In this document: positions 41,877 through 51,439 of the stretch, one piece after another
How the letters are laid out: each line of letters starts with the position of its first letter
How positions within the stretch are numbered: position 1 is the first letter of the stretch
Source: Elusimicrobiota bacterium
Lineage (GTDB): Bacteria > CG03 > SLGR01 > JAFGSA01
Reading direction: 5' to 3'
Length of the DNA stretch: 58,036 nucleotides
Assembly: GCA_016934855.1 (NCBI GenBank)
Contig: JAFGSA010000013.1
Location: forward strand, 1 to 58,036
Notes under the pieces: generated by a model
What the model was told of the DNA's origin: nothing
Databases searched by the model: none
The model's input: only the letters and a program-made list of their open reading frames with translations
Translations under genes and position numbers: made by a program

Positions 41877-41937
41877 GGTCATACGCGGCTTGTGGCTGTA
41901 TGCTGGGGGAGCCGGAAATATCTACGGGAGAATTATT

Positions 41938-42312
41938 ATGAGTAAGCGTATATTGATTGCTGATGATGCACTGGTTATGAGGATGATGCTCAGGGATATC
42001 CTTGAGGCCGCAGGGTACGAGATAGCCGGTGAAGCCGGGGATAAACAGGAAACGGTGGACCAGTATAATAAACTGAAACCGGATCTTGCGCTTGTAGATA
42101 TAGTGCTGGACTCCAATATCCTCTACGGCGGAATACGCGCAATAGAAGAGATAAAAAAATCAGATCCGGATGCCAGGATCATCATCATTTCCGCCGTAAA
42201 CCAGAAAAAGCTTCTCGAAGAAGCCAGGAAGATAGGCATAAACAGTTACATAAGCAAGCCTTTTGAGGAAGAAGAAGTGCTCTCGGCGGTTAAAAATATA
42301 CTGGGAGAATGA
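41938..42312 (+). CDS. cheY: CheY-like response regulator
   Basis: The 124-residue single receiver domain has the acid pair D9-D10, phospho-acceptor D54 (LVDIVLDSN), Ser in IIIISA, and Lys in SKPF. A small insertion after D54 (SNILYGG) is unusual: the standard MPxMDG loop is replaced. The start is set at 41938 behind GGGAG. It overlaps cheB by ATGA. Confidence 0.88.
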   Translation: MSKRILIADDALVMRMMLRDILEAAGYEIAGEAGDKQETVDQYNKLKPDLALVDIVLDSNILYGGIRAIEEIKKSDPDARIIIISAVNQKKLLEEARKIGINSYISKPFEEEEVLSAVKNILGE

Positions 42313-43376
42313 TGGGCGAGCCGATAAAAGTACTGGTAGTAGACGATTCGATCCTGATGCGCGGCATGCTTAAGGATCTGTTAAGCGAAGATGAAAGGAT
42401 AGAGGTCGTCGGAACCGCTCCGAACGCCAGTGTCGCGTATAAGAAAATATTCAAACTGAATCCCGATATAATGACGCTGGACATCGACATGCCGAAGATG
42501 AACGGATATACATTCCTTAAGAAAATAATGAACGAAAATCCCATGCCGGTGATAATACTTAGCGGTCTGACCCAGAAAGGAGCCGGCCTGACTGTCAAAT
42601 GCCTGGAGGCGGGCGCTGTAGATGTCATCGCAAAACCTACATATAAGATGAGCAGGGATATGGGCCCGGTGGCGGAAGAACTAAAAAAGAGCATAAAGAA
42701 CATATATGACACGAGAACGGAACTGAACCTGAGACAGGAACACAAAAAAAAGATAAAAAGAAAGATCTATCCCGCAGAGAGCATACAGGGCGCGGGGAGC
42801 ATCATAGCCATGGGCGTATCCATAGGCGGCCCCAAGATACTTCCCATGTTTTTTCCGGAATTTCCGGAAAATACACCGCCTATCCTTATTGTCCAGCATA
42901 TGCCTGCCGGATTCACCGACGCGCTGGCCAAGAGCCTGAACAGGATATCCAGGATTTACGTAAAAGAGGCCGAAGACCGCGAAGATATCAGGGTAGGCAC
43001 AGCCCTGGTAGCCCCGGGAGATTACCATATGCTCGTTAAAAAAGTAGACGACCGGCTGAAGGTCTTCCTTAATAAGGACGAAAGAGTAAACGGAGTAAGG
43101 CCTTCGATAGACGTGCTGTTCAATTCGCTCGCCCGTGAGTGCGGTTCAAGTGTGAATGCGGTTATACTGACCGGTATGGGTTCCGACGGGGTCGAAGGAC
43201 TGAAGTACATCAAAAAACGGGGCGGGCGGACGTTCGCACAGGATAAGAAATCATGTGTAGTTTACGGCATGCCGCGCATAGCAGTAGAGCAGAACTGCGT
43301 CGATGAGATAATCGATATAGACATCATGGTAGAGAAGCTGATTAAAACATCGAAAACGGAGGCATATAAAAAATGA
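42309..43376 (+). CDS. cheB: Chemotaxis methylesterase
   Basis: The 355-residue protein has a receiver domain (D58 acceptor in TLDIDMP) and a methylesterase domain with the triad S171 (MGVSIGG), H197 (VQHMP) and D293 (GMGSDG). It removes methyl groups from receptors when phosphorylated by CheA. It overlaps the genes on both sides by 4 nt. Confidence 0.95.
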   Translation: MMGEPIKVLVVDDSILMRGMLKDLLSEDERIEVVGTAPNASVAYKKIFKLNPDIMTLDIDMPKMNGYTFLKKIMNENPMPVIILSGLTQKGAGLTVKCLEAGAVDVIAKPTYKMSRDMGPVAEELKKSIKNIYDTRTELNLRQEHKKKIKRKIYPAESIQGAGSIIAMGVSIGGPKILPMFFPEFPENTPPILIVQHMPAGFTDALAKSLNRISRIYVKEAEDREDIRVGTALVAPGDYHMLVKKVDDRLKVFLNKDERVNGVRPSIDVLFNSLARECGSSVNAVILTGMGSDGVEGLKYIKKRGGRTFAQDKKSCVVYGMPRIAVEQNCVDEIIDIDIMVEKLIKTSKTEAYKK

Positions 43377-43735
43377 CAAAAGTCTTAATAGTAGATGATA
43401 CTCCTTTTCTGCTGAAGATAGCACAGAAGACACTCCAGGAAAAAGGTTATGAGGTCGCTACTGCGACTGACGGGAAAGGATGCCTCGAGGCCGTGGAGAG
43501 AGAAAAACCGGATGTTATTCTTATGGACGCGGAAATGCCGGTCATGGACGGCTGGGAAGCCTGTGCCGCGCTCAAAGCGAAGGACGAAGTGAAAAACATA
43601 CCCGTGATCATGTGTACGGGAGACGATTCCCAGGAATACAAAGACAAGGCCCGGAATATAGGAGCAGCCGGGTTCGTGGTCAAGCCGTATACAGCCGAAT
43701 TCCTGGTAGAAAAGATAAAAGAGGTTTTAAAATAG
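43373..43735 (+). CDS. Second CheY-like response regulator
   Basis: A 120-residue receiver domain with D8-D9, D52 (MDAEMPVMDG, a standard loop), Thr in MCTGDD and Lys in VKPY. It is likely the alternative target of CheA. Confidence 0.9.
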   Translation: MTKVLIVDDTPFLLKIAQKTLQEKGYEVATATDGKGCLEAVEREKPDVILMDAEMPVMDGWEACAALKAKDEVKNIPVIMCTGDDSQEYKDKARNIGAAGFVVKPYTAEFLVEKIKEVLK

Positions 43736-43768
43736 GCGGATATATATTAAAATTGGATTAACAACATA

Positions 43769-44479
43769 ATGGATAAGAAAAAAGTAATGATAGTAGATGA
43801 CGAACTGGAGATATGCAGGCTCTTCGAGGTCATCCTGAGTAACGAAGGCTATGAAGTCGATACAGCTATAAGCGGAGACGAAGCGCTGGAAAAGCTCGAT
43901 TATGTCAAGTTTCCCGTCATAATGATGGATATCATGATGCCGGGCATCACCGGGCTGGAACTGCTGAAAAAAGTTAAGACACTGTATTCGGATATACAGG
44001 TCATAATGGTCACAACTTCGTCTTCCATAAAGGACGTGGAGAGAGCCCTCAAGCTCGGAGCTTTCGCATATCTGACAAAGCCCATCAAGAGAGATGATAT
44101 AATAACGGCCGTAAAACAGGCGTATGAGAATTTTAATAAACTCATCTCAAGGCCGGCAAAAGACGAAGGGGATAAGATAATATACGTGCTCCTGATCGTA
44201 GGCTATGACGGCAGGATATGTAAGATAAACAATGCCACCGCGGGCCTTCTCGGTTATACGCAGGGCGAACTTGCAAACTGTCCTATAGCCGATATAGTGG
44301 ATATCGGAGACAGGTGGGAAAAGATAAAAGAAATAAATACCAGGAAGAGGGAAGAAAATTACGAATTGAACATGATAAATAAAAACAGGGAAAAAATCCT
44401 TTATAGCTTTGACGGGGCGGTTATCAACGATCAGGAAAAGAAAACAATAGGTTTTGTAGGTATGATAAGTAAAAAATAG
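43769..44479 (+). CDS. Receiver-PAS protein
   Basis: The 236-residue protein joins a receiver domain (D54 in MMDIMMPG, about 1-122) to a PAS domain (about 140-236) marked by YDGRICKINNATAGLLGY. There is no kinase or DNA-binding output. It could act as a sensory adaptor or phosphate sink in the chemosensory system. Confidence 0.85.
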   Translation: MDKKKVMIVDDELEICRLFEVILSNEGYEVDTAISGDEALEKLDYVKFPVIMMDIMMPGITGLELLKKVKTLYSDIQVIMVTTSSSIKDVERALKLGAFAYLTKPIKRDDIITAVKQAYENFNKLISRPAKDEGDKIIYVLLIVGYDGRICKINNATAGLLGYTQGELANCPIADIVDIGDRWEKIKEINTRKREENYELNMINKNREKILYSFDGAVINDQEKKTIGFVGMISKK

Positions 44480-44490
44480 GAGGATGCGAT

Positions 44491-44859
44491 ATGCCCAGGA
44501 AAAAAAGAATAGCCATATTAGAAGATGACGATAATTACCGCGAGATACTGACGGAGAGACTATCCGGAGAGGGGTACGAGGTAATAGGTGCGGCTTCCGG
44601 TTTCGATATCGTAAGGGAAGTCATGACAAAAAACCCGGATCTTATCATCGTAGACCTGGTGCTGCCGGATGTGGCGGGGAACAAGGTCATCGAAATGTTC
44701 AATAAGAAGGACGTGATAAAGAATGTCCCCGTAATAGTCATATCATCGAAGGATAAACAGGAAATAAAGTCCGCGGCCAAGGAGATAAAAGCCGTATCCT
44801 GGCTGCAGAAACCTGTCGATATGGACAACCTCGTTACGCTGATAAAAAACAATATCTGA
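44491..44859 (+). CDS. Receiver-domain protein
   Basis: The 122-residue single receiver domain has an acidic pocket EDDD (about 11-14), acceptor D55 in IVDLVLPD, Ser in ISSKD, and Lys in QKPV. The ribosome site AGGAGG is strong. It is the last gene of the chemosensory run. Confidence 0.88.
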   Translation: MPRKKRIAILEDDDNYREILTERLSGEGYEVIGAASGFDIVREVMTKNPDLIIVDLVLPDVAGNKVIEMFNKKDVIKNVPVIVISSKDKQEIKSAAKEIKAVSWLQKPVDMDNLVTLIKNNI

Positions 44860-44889
44860 CAGTCCGATCATATAATTTTCAGTATCGAA

Positions 44890-44905
44890 CCGGCAGGATT
44901 GCCGG
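44890..44905 (+). terminator. Possible terminator after the chemosensory operon
   Basis: CCGGCA-GGAT-TGCCGG gives a 6-bp GC-rich hairpin followed by an A/T-rich, not T-only, stretch; it is only a weak terminator candidate. Confidence 0.35.
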
Positions 44906-44925
44906 AAATCTTGTAATTTCAAGCT

Positions 44926-44955
44926 TTTACAGTTATCATTTAAAAACATTATTAT
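44926..44955 (+). promoter_or_regulatory. Promoter of the surface-protein operon
   Basis: TTTACA (44926-44931), an 18-nt spacer and TATTAT (44950-44955). A perfect 10-bp AT inverted repeat (44948-44957 with 44961-44970) overlaps and could be an operator or part of the -10 region. No clear ribosome site precedes the start codon at 44980. Confidence 0.5.
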
Positions 44956-44979
44956 ATATTATATAATAATAAAGACATT

Positions 44980-47900
44980 ATGGTCAGGAAACTGACAATA
45001 CCGTTAAGTACGGTTATCATATTGTTCCTGGTATGTTCTGCTTTAACTGCAGCGCCTGCCGGTATATCGGACCTGACGGCATTAAGCGCCGGGGAGGGAG
45101 AGGTTCAGGTAGAATGGACCGCGCCCGGGCAGGACCAGATGACCGGTACCGTCAGCGGCTATCTTGTAAAATACGCAACTTCGCAGATCGATTCGGCGGA
45201 TTTCTATAAAATATGGGTCAGCACCTATGATCAGAACTGGGCCGGCCTGCAGCCGGCCGGCAACGGCGAAAGCAGAACAATCACCGGGCTGGTGCTGCCT
45301 GCGGGAACCACCGTCTACGTAGCCATAAAAGGCAAAGACGCTTCTGAAGATTACGGTGTCTGGTATTCCAGCCGTGAATACGCTTCCGTTAACAACCTGA
45401 ATTCCTGCGAAGTAAGCGTCACTCCTCCAGGCAGTATTACAAATCTGTCCGCCCTGAAGGGATACAGGAAAGTGACACTGGTATGGACAGCCCCCGGCGA
45501 CGACGGGTGGGTCGGGAATATATACGGCGGCCGGTATGAAGTAAGGGCTTCTTCCGAGGGGCCGTTCGTGGACGAAGCTGACTGGGCCGCCGCGGGCAGC
45601 GGGTTCCCTTATCGTATTACCTGGGCGACGGATGCCGTTAAATCAGATATTCACTCGAAAACCGTTACGGGCCTTGCGAACGGCGTGACATATTATTTCG
45701 CCATAAAGATAAGAGACGAGATCACAGACAACTGGTCTGTATTAAATGATACTTCTCCCGTCCCGCAGGCTGCGCCCAAAGACCATCCGCCCGGCGCGTT
45801 CCTTCTTGAGACACCGGGTTTCGGCGATGTGGTCGCCAGCACTACGCCTGCGTTCGAATGGGCCGATGCCGCCGACCCCGACATCGGAGATATGGTAACT
45901 TACACGATATGGTATTCCACCAGGCAGGATTATGACGCCAGCGCCCTTATAAGCCAGTCCGGCATAGATGTATCCAGCTATTCGCCTTCGGCAGGCCTTA
46001 TAGAGAACGCGACATACTGGTGGAAGGTGAGGGCTGTAGATGATGACGGAAAGGAGGCCTGGACTTCGAACACAACATGGTATATAAGGGTAAACGGCAG
46101 GAACGAAAAGCCGTATGTCTTCAGCCTTTCGACACCGGCAGACGCCAATATACTCACTGACAATACTCCCATGTTCCTGTGGGACGCGACAGCAGATCCC
46201 GATCCTGGAGACTATATAGCTTATTACACCGTCGTGTATTCGTCCAGCCAGGATTTCGGCGTGCCGGTATCATCCACGGTCTATATCTCCAGTTTTACCC
46301 CCGTAAGCGCGCTCGTTGAGAATGCCACTTACTGGTGGAGCGTGCGCGCATACGACAACGACGGGTATAAGAGGGTCTCCTCAACGCGGACTTTCCGCAT
46401 GAACGCCGAAGACGAGTATCCCTACACTTTCAACCTGAGCACGCCTGCGGATACGCAGATCATGAAGACAAAAAGGCCGAGTTTCGACTGGGCAGACTGC
46501 ACCGATCCCGATCCGGGCGACATTATTACTTATACACTCAGATATTCGCAGAGCCCCGATTTCGGCACGTACACCGATATCGACGATATACCTGTATCCA
46601 CGTACACTTTCACGGAAGACCTCTCGGAGAACGCCACTTACTACTGGAAAGTCTTTGCCAGGGATTCCGACAGCCTCGTCAGGCAGAGCAACCAGACCGA
46701 CTGGTCGGTCAGGATAAACGCCGTTAACCAGAGCCCGGGAAGCTTCAGTGTGCTGACCCCGACCAATACCTCGACCGTAGAAGTCAGAAAGCCTACTTTC
46801 ACGGTCACTGCGTCCTCCGATCCCGATCCCGGAGATGTCATAACGTACAGGATATACTATTCGACTTACTCGGATTTCACGTCGAGTACCACTATAGAGA
46901 GCGGTCCCGGCGAGACTTTTGCCAACACGTCAGCGGAGCTGGCGGATAATTCCACATATTTCTGGAAAGCGCGCGCGGTGGACAGCAAGGGACTGGGGAC
47001 CGAATCGACCGAGACCGACTGGGAGTTCTACACGTTCTTCAACGACCCTCCGTACGGTTTCAGCCTTTCCAGCCCGGCATACAGCGAAATAGTAAGCACC
47101 AATACTCCCAAGTTCCTATGGCAGGCAAACGGTGACCCGGATAAAGGGGACAGCGTTACATATTCTTTGTGGTATTCAACGAGACAGGATTTCGACCTCA
47201 GCGCCCGCGTTACCGAGAGCGCGCTGGAAGTGTCGAGTTTCACGCCGGCCGCGGCGCTCGTCGAAGACGCGACTTACTGGTGGAGCGTAAGAGCTATAGA
47301 CAATGAAGGGCTTGTGACACTCTCTTCGACCTGGACATTCAGGGTGAATGCCGAAAATGCGGCGCCCGGGAATTTCGACCTGCTCCATTCCAGCGGTATA
47401 GTCACCGAGAATACCCCTTATTTCGAATGGGCAGCCGCGGCAGATCCCGACCCCGGCGACAGCATTACCTATACGCTGTTTTATTCCAGTTATTCCGGGT
47501 TCACGTCCTCGGTTACCATCGGCGGAATAGATGCCAGCACGTACACTCTTCAGACGGTCCTTGAAGAGAACACTACTTACTGGTGGCAGGTAAAGTCTGC
47601 GGATTACGGCGGACTGGAATCCTGGAGCAACCAGGTATGGAGCATACACGTGGACACTGCCAACCAGAGACCGTCGGTTTTCAGCCTGGTCAGCCCGACC
47701 GATACCGTAACGGTTGTCGTGACGACTCCCACTTTCACATGGACAGTCTCGACCGATGCGGATGTAAACGATACCGTCACGTACGACCTGGAATACGCCG
47801 ATGACAGCGGGTTCCTGACGGGACACAATACGATTCCCGGAATATCTACGGATAATTATCACCTGGCGGGAGGTCTGGCAGATGACGGCACTTATTACTG

Positions 47901-49986
47901 GAAAGTCACGGCAAAAGACGGCAGCGGCGGGCAGAGGGTTTCGGCGGTCTGGTCTTTTAATATAGATTATAACGATTTCCCGGGCGTGTTCGACCTGGTC
48001 AGCCCCGGGAACAACGCGGATAATGTCGGGCTCACGCCTGAGTTCAACTGGGGCGACTCGGTGGACCCGGATATCGGGGATGTGATAACTTATACGATAT
48101 GGTGCTCCACCAGGCAGGATTTCGACGCCAGCGCACTGATCACTAAATCCGTAGATGTGTCAAGCTGCACGCTGGATTCGGGTCTGCTCGATAATTCCAC
48201 GTACTGGTGGAAAGTCGTCGCGGTAGACCAGGAGAGCCGGTCAAGGTGGAGCACGAGCCAGTACAAGTTCTGGACCAACCCCGTAAACGACGGGCCGGGC
48301 GCGTTCAGCCTGAGCCAGCCCGCGGACAACTCCACCATAACGGTGCTCACGCCCGGACTGGTCTGGGCGCAATCCGTAGACGAAGATCCGGGTGACAGCG
48401 TGAACTACACGCTTTTCTATTCGACATATTCCGGGTTTACTTCCAGCGACGCCGTCAATACCCTGGATATATCGAGTTACACTTTCGGGGCCGGGCTTGA
48501 AGACAACACGACTTACTACTGGAGGGTCAAGGCGTTTGACGAGAACGGCGCTTATAGGTGGAGCAGCCAGTCGTGGAAGTTCTGGATAAACGTGGAAAAC
48601 GACACGCCGTCGGTTTTCGGACTTTCCTCGCCTCCCGATAAGAAGATCGTAAAAGACAGGAGACCGGTTTTCAGATGGGATGTTTCCGCCGACGCTGACC
48701 CGAACGACCGCGTACGGTACAGTATCTGGTATTCCACGAAAAGCGATTTCAGCACGAAAAAGTCCGTAAGCGGCATAAGATCCGCTGAATATACGCCGTC
48801 TTCGAACCTCACGGAAAACGCGACCTATTACTGGAAAGTAAGGGCATATGACACTAACGGGGCCGATATATGGAGTTCTCATACAGACTGGAAATTTTTC
48901 ACCAAACTGCTGGACACGCCGGCTGCGGTAACCGGTGTCAGGGGATCATTGAGCAGTTCCAGGGAGAAGTTCAGCGTATCCTGGAACAAGGTCAAAAAGA
49001 ATACCAACGGCTCGGATATCGAAGACCTTGCCGGGTACAGGGTGTACAGGAGCAATTCCATGGAAGGGCTCGAAGACGCCGCGCCGGCGGCAACCCTCTC
49101 GAAAAAGAAACTTTCATGGACCGATTATTCGGTTGACAGAAGGGTATATTACTATACGGTGAGGGCATACGATACTTCGGGAATAGAGAGCGATGATTCG
49201 TCCGTGCTCGATTCCAGCAGGGAACAGAACCTGATAATAGTCTCGGAAGACGAAGACGCGCTGGCTGTCATACCCGGAGACGTGAACAGCGTTCTGTACA
49301 AGGAAAACAACTCGTACGGGGAGGACCTCGAGGTGGTGCTGGAGCGGGAAACCGACAGGGAAGGCGGTAAAGTGATAAGGTCCTGGGATATAAAAGTCGT
49401 CAGGAGCTCGAACGGCAGACAGATAAAGGATTTCGAATTCGATAAACCGCAGATGGATATACAGCTTTCTTATGACGACAGCAGGGCGGGACTGGTCAGG
49501 TCTTTCGGCAAAGCAGCATACGGAGTTGCGGATAATACGGCTGATACGCAGGTCGGCGTGTTCTGGTATAACGGCATAGAGTACGTAAAACTGGGGGGCC
49601 AGATAGACGGCGATATCAAGGCTGTAAGCATAAAGACGTCAAGGCCCGGAGCGTTCCGGGTTCAGCAGGTCCAGCGCGCGACCGAGTTTGAACTCTCATG
49701 GGCGGGGACCATCGGGCCCACGAAAGTATTCACGCCCAATGAAGACGGTATCAATGATAAAGTCAACTTTATGTTCGAAAACCCGAAGGAAAGCCTTTTT
49801 TCGGGAGAGATATACGATATTGCCGGGGCTATAGTGGCGGATATGACGGTGAGCGACGATTTTGATTACGCGCTGATGTGGGATGGCAAAGACAGGGACG
49901 GGAACACGGCGGACAAGGGTGTTTACGTTTATCAGATAAAGTCCGAAGGAAAGACTATAAATGGAACGGTGATACTGGCTAAATGA
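44980..49986 (+). CDS. Giant surface protein: FN3 and Ig-like repeats, FlgD/CHU_C-like C-terminus
   Basis: The 1668-residue protein has a signal peptide (about 1-25), then two FN3 domains (27-140, 150-265), then ten repeats of about 95-105 residues (about 265-1305). Each repeat starts with P-x-x-F-x-L-x-x-P and holds D-P-D-x-G-D-x-(I/V)-x-Y-x-(L/I)-x-Y-S and N-(A/T)-T-Y-(W/Y)-W-(K/S)-V-(R/K). A further FN3 domain follows near 1310-1415, then a beta-rich region with a gap, then a C-terminal FlgD-Ig/CHU_C-like domain: VFTPNEDGINDKV, and WDGKDRDGNTADKGVYVY. Such C-termini can be sorting signals or cap domains. It is likely an adhesin or S-layer-like filament. It overlaps a PorV-LysM gene by ATGA. 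Confidence 0.88.
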   Translation: MVRKLTIPLSTVIILFLVCSALTAAPAGISDLTALSAGEGEVQVEWTAPGQDQMTGTVSGYLVKYATSQIDSADFYKIWVSTYDQNWAGLQPAGNGESRTITGLVLPAGTTVYVAIKGKDASEDYGVWYSSREYASVNNLNSCEVSVTPPGSITNLSALKGYRKVTLVWTAPGDDGWVGNIYGGRYEVRASSEGPFVDEADWAAAGSGFPYRITWATDAVKSDIHSKTVTGLANGVTYYFAIKIRDEITDNWSVLNDTSPVPQAAPKDHPPGAFLLETPGFGDVVASTTPAFEWADAADPDIGDMVTYTIWYSTRQDYDASALISQSGIDVSSYSPSAGLIENATYWWKVRAVDDDGKEAWTSNTTWYIRVNGRNEKPYVFSLSTPADANILTDNTPMFLWDATADPDPGDYIAYYTVVYSSSQDFGVPVSSTVYISSFTPVSALVENATYWWSVRAYDNDGYKRVSSTRTFRMNAEDEYPYTFNLSTPADTQIMKTKRPSFDWADCTDPDPGDIITYTLRYSQSPDFGTYTDIDDIPVSTYTFTEDLSENATYYWKVFARDSDSLVRQSNQTDWSVRINAVNQSPGSFSVLTPTNTSTVEVRKPTFTVTASSDPDPGDVITYRIYYSTYSDFTSSTTIESGPGETFANTSAELADNSTYFWKARAVDSKGLGTESTETDWEFYTFFNDPPYGFSLSSPAYSEIVSTNTPKFLWQANGDPDKGDSVTYSLWYSTRQDFDLSARVTESALEVSSFTPAAALVEDATYWWSVRAIDNEGLVTLSSTWTFRVNAENAAPGNFDLLHSSGIVTENTPYFEWAAAADPDPGDSITYTLFYSSYSGFTSSVTIGGIDASTYTLQTVLEENTTYWWQVKSADYGGLESWSNQVWSIHVDTANQRPSVFSLVSPTDTVTVVVTTPTFTWTVSTDADVNDTVTYDLEYADDSGFLTGHNTIPGISTDNYHLAGGLADDGTYYWKVTAKDGSGGQRVSAVWSFNIDYNDFPGVFDLVSPGNNADNVGLTPEFNWGDSVDPDIGDVITYTIWCSTRQDFDASALITKSVDVSSCTLDSGLLDNSTYWWKVVAVDQESRSRWSTSQYKFWTNPVNDGPGAFSLSQPADNSTITVLTPGLVWAQSVDEDPGDSVNYTLFYSTYSGFTSSDAVNTLDISSYTFGAGLEDNTTYYWRVKAFDENGAYRWSSQSWKFWINVENDTPSVFGLSSPPDKKIVKDRRPVFRWDVSADADPNDRVRYSIWYSTKSDFSTKKSVSGIRSAEYTPSSNLTENATYYWKVRAYDTNGADIWSSHTDWKFFTKLLDTPAAVTGVRGSLSSSREKFSVSWNKVKKNTNGSDIEDLAGYRVYRSNSMEGLEDAAPAATLSKKKLSWTDYSVDRRVYYYTVRAYDTSGIESDDSSVLDSSREQNLIIVSEDEDALAVIPGDVNSVLYKENNSYGEDLEVVLERETDREGGKVIRSWDIKVVRSSNGRQIKDFEFDKPQMDIQLSYDDSRAGLVRSFGKAAYGVADNTADTQVGVFWYNGIEYVKLGGQIDGDIKAVSIKTSRPGAFRVQQVQRATEFELSWAGTIGPTKVFTPNEDGINDKVNFMFENPKESLFSGEIYDIAGAIVADMTVSDDFDYALMWDGKDRDGNTADKGVYVYQIKSEGKTINGTVILAK

Positions 49987-51434
49987 TGAAGGATAACAGG
50001 ATCATATACGGCGGAAGAAAGTCCGTGCCAGCTGTCTTGCTGGCAGCGGTTGTTATATCGGCCGCATGCCTTACTGTTAACGCTGAGTTCAATGACCTGG
50101 GCTGCGGCGCCAGGGCGCTGGGAATGGGCAGCGCATACGTAGCCGTTGCCAATGACATCAATTCCGTGTATTATAATCCTTCAGGGCTGGCCAGGCTGAG
50201 AAAGAACGAAATAACCACCAGCTACGGCAGGCTGTACGTAGGGCTGGACGATGACAGCAATCTCGGGTGGGGGTTCTTCGGGTACGGGCAGCCGCTGGGA
50301 AATCTGGGAACCGTCGGCGTGGGTTACCTTAATTTTTCGCTGCTCGACAGTTATTCCGAGAATACCGTCATGCTTTCTTACGGGAAGTGGGTTGCATCCC
50401 GGCTGGCTCTTGGATTGAACCTGAAAATGCTCAGGCAGAAGATATTCCAGGACGCCTACACACAGCTCGATCCCGTATTCGAATACGGGAGCAAGGATAC
50501 TGTCAGGGGCTTTTCCGTAGATTCCGGGTTCCTGTATAACCTGACACGTAAAATCACCTTCGCGGGCGCCTGCTATAATATCAATCAGCCGGACATGGGT
50601 TTTCTCGACGAGAGCAGGCTCAACCTCATGTTTAAAGCCGGTTTTTCATACATAGACGAAAGCGTGACCACATCCCTGGACGGCGCGATGGAAGGAGACG
50701 ATATAAAATTGAGCGCGGGCGGCGAGAAATGGTTTATAAATAACTGCCTGGCGCTGAGGACGGGATTGGGTATCGGGACCAGGGAGTACAGGAATTTCAC
50801 CCTGGGATTCGGGCTGAGTTTCGGCACTTTCCAGATGGATTACTCGTTCCTTTTCCCGATATTCGGCATAGCCGATATATACGGCTCTCACAGGATGTCT
50901 CTCACGTTCAGGTTCGGTGTCTGGCCGCTGAAATTCAAACCTGAAGACCAGATGTCACCCGAGGAACTCCGGATAAGGGAACTGGAAAAGACCGCGGAAG
51001 AGCTAGAGAAACAGCACCGGGATGATATAAACAGGCTTAATCAGAAGATAGAATATTTCGAGAAGTATAAAGATGAAGAACTGCAGGAGGCAATAAAGAA
51101 AGAGGAAGAAAAACTCCGGCAGCAGCAGCAGGAGGAAGAAGCCCAAAGGAGAGCCCAGGAAGAGGCCAGGAGAAAAGCGCAGGAGGCTGCGAGGAAAAAA
51201 AGAGAAGAAGAAGAGAGAAAGGCCAGGGAAGCCGAAAAAGAGAAGGCAAGGGAAAAAAGGACCGGGGGAAGGACCTCCCATAAGGTAGTCCAGGGGGAAA
51301 CGCTTAAGGAGATAGCACAGAAATATTACGGAGACCAGAATAAATGGAAGCTTATTTACGAGGCCAATACCGATAAGATAGAGAGAGGCCGCCCGAAACC
51401 GGGGGCGACGCTTATTATACCGGCGATGGAGTGA
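49983..51434 (+). CDS. PorV/UPF0164-type outer-membrane protein fused to coiled coil and LysM
   Basis: The 483-residue protein has a signal peptide (about 1-34), a PorV/UPF0164 barrel (about 35-318, with GARALGMGSAYVAVANDINSVYYNP near the start), a long charged coiled coil of Glu/Arg/Lys/Ala (about 325-430) and a C-terminal LysM domain (HKVVQGETLKEIAQKYYG). The barrel would sit in the outer membrane and LysM on peptidoglycan, with the coil as a spacer. It overlaps the giant FN3 protein gene, so it may anchor or help export it. Confidence 0.88.
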   Translation: MMKDNRIIYGGRKSVPAVLLAAVVISAACLTVNAEFNDLGCGARALGMGSAYVAVANDINSVYYNPSGLARLRKNEITTSYGRLYVGLDDDSNLGWGFFGYGQPLGNLGTVGVGYLNFSLLDSYSENTVMLSYGKWVASRLALGLNLKMLRQKIFQDAYTQLDPVFEYGSKDTVRGFSVDSGFLYNLTRKITFAGACYNINQPDMGFLDESRLNLMFKAGFSYIDESVTTSLDGAMEGDDIKLSAGGEKWFINNCLALRTGLGIGTREYRNFTLGFGLSFGTFQMDYSFLFPIFGIADIYGSHRMSLTFRFGVWPLKFKPEDQMSPEELRIRELEKTAEELEKQHRDDINRLNQKIEYFEKYKDEELQEAIKKEEEKLRQQQQEEEAQRRAQEEARRKAQEAARKKREEEERKAREAEKEKAREKRTGGRTSHKVVQGETLKEIAQKYYGDQNKWKLIYEANTDKIERGRPKPGATLIIPAME

Positions 51435-51439
51435 GCCGG

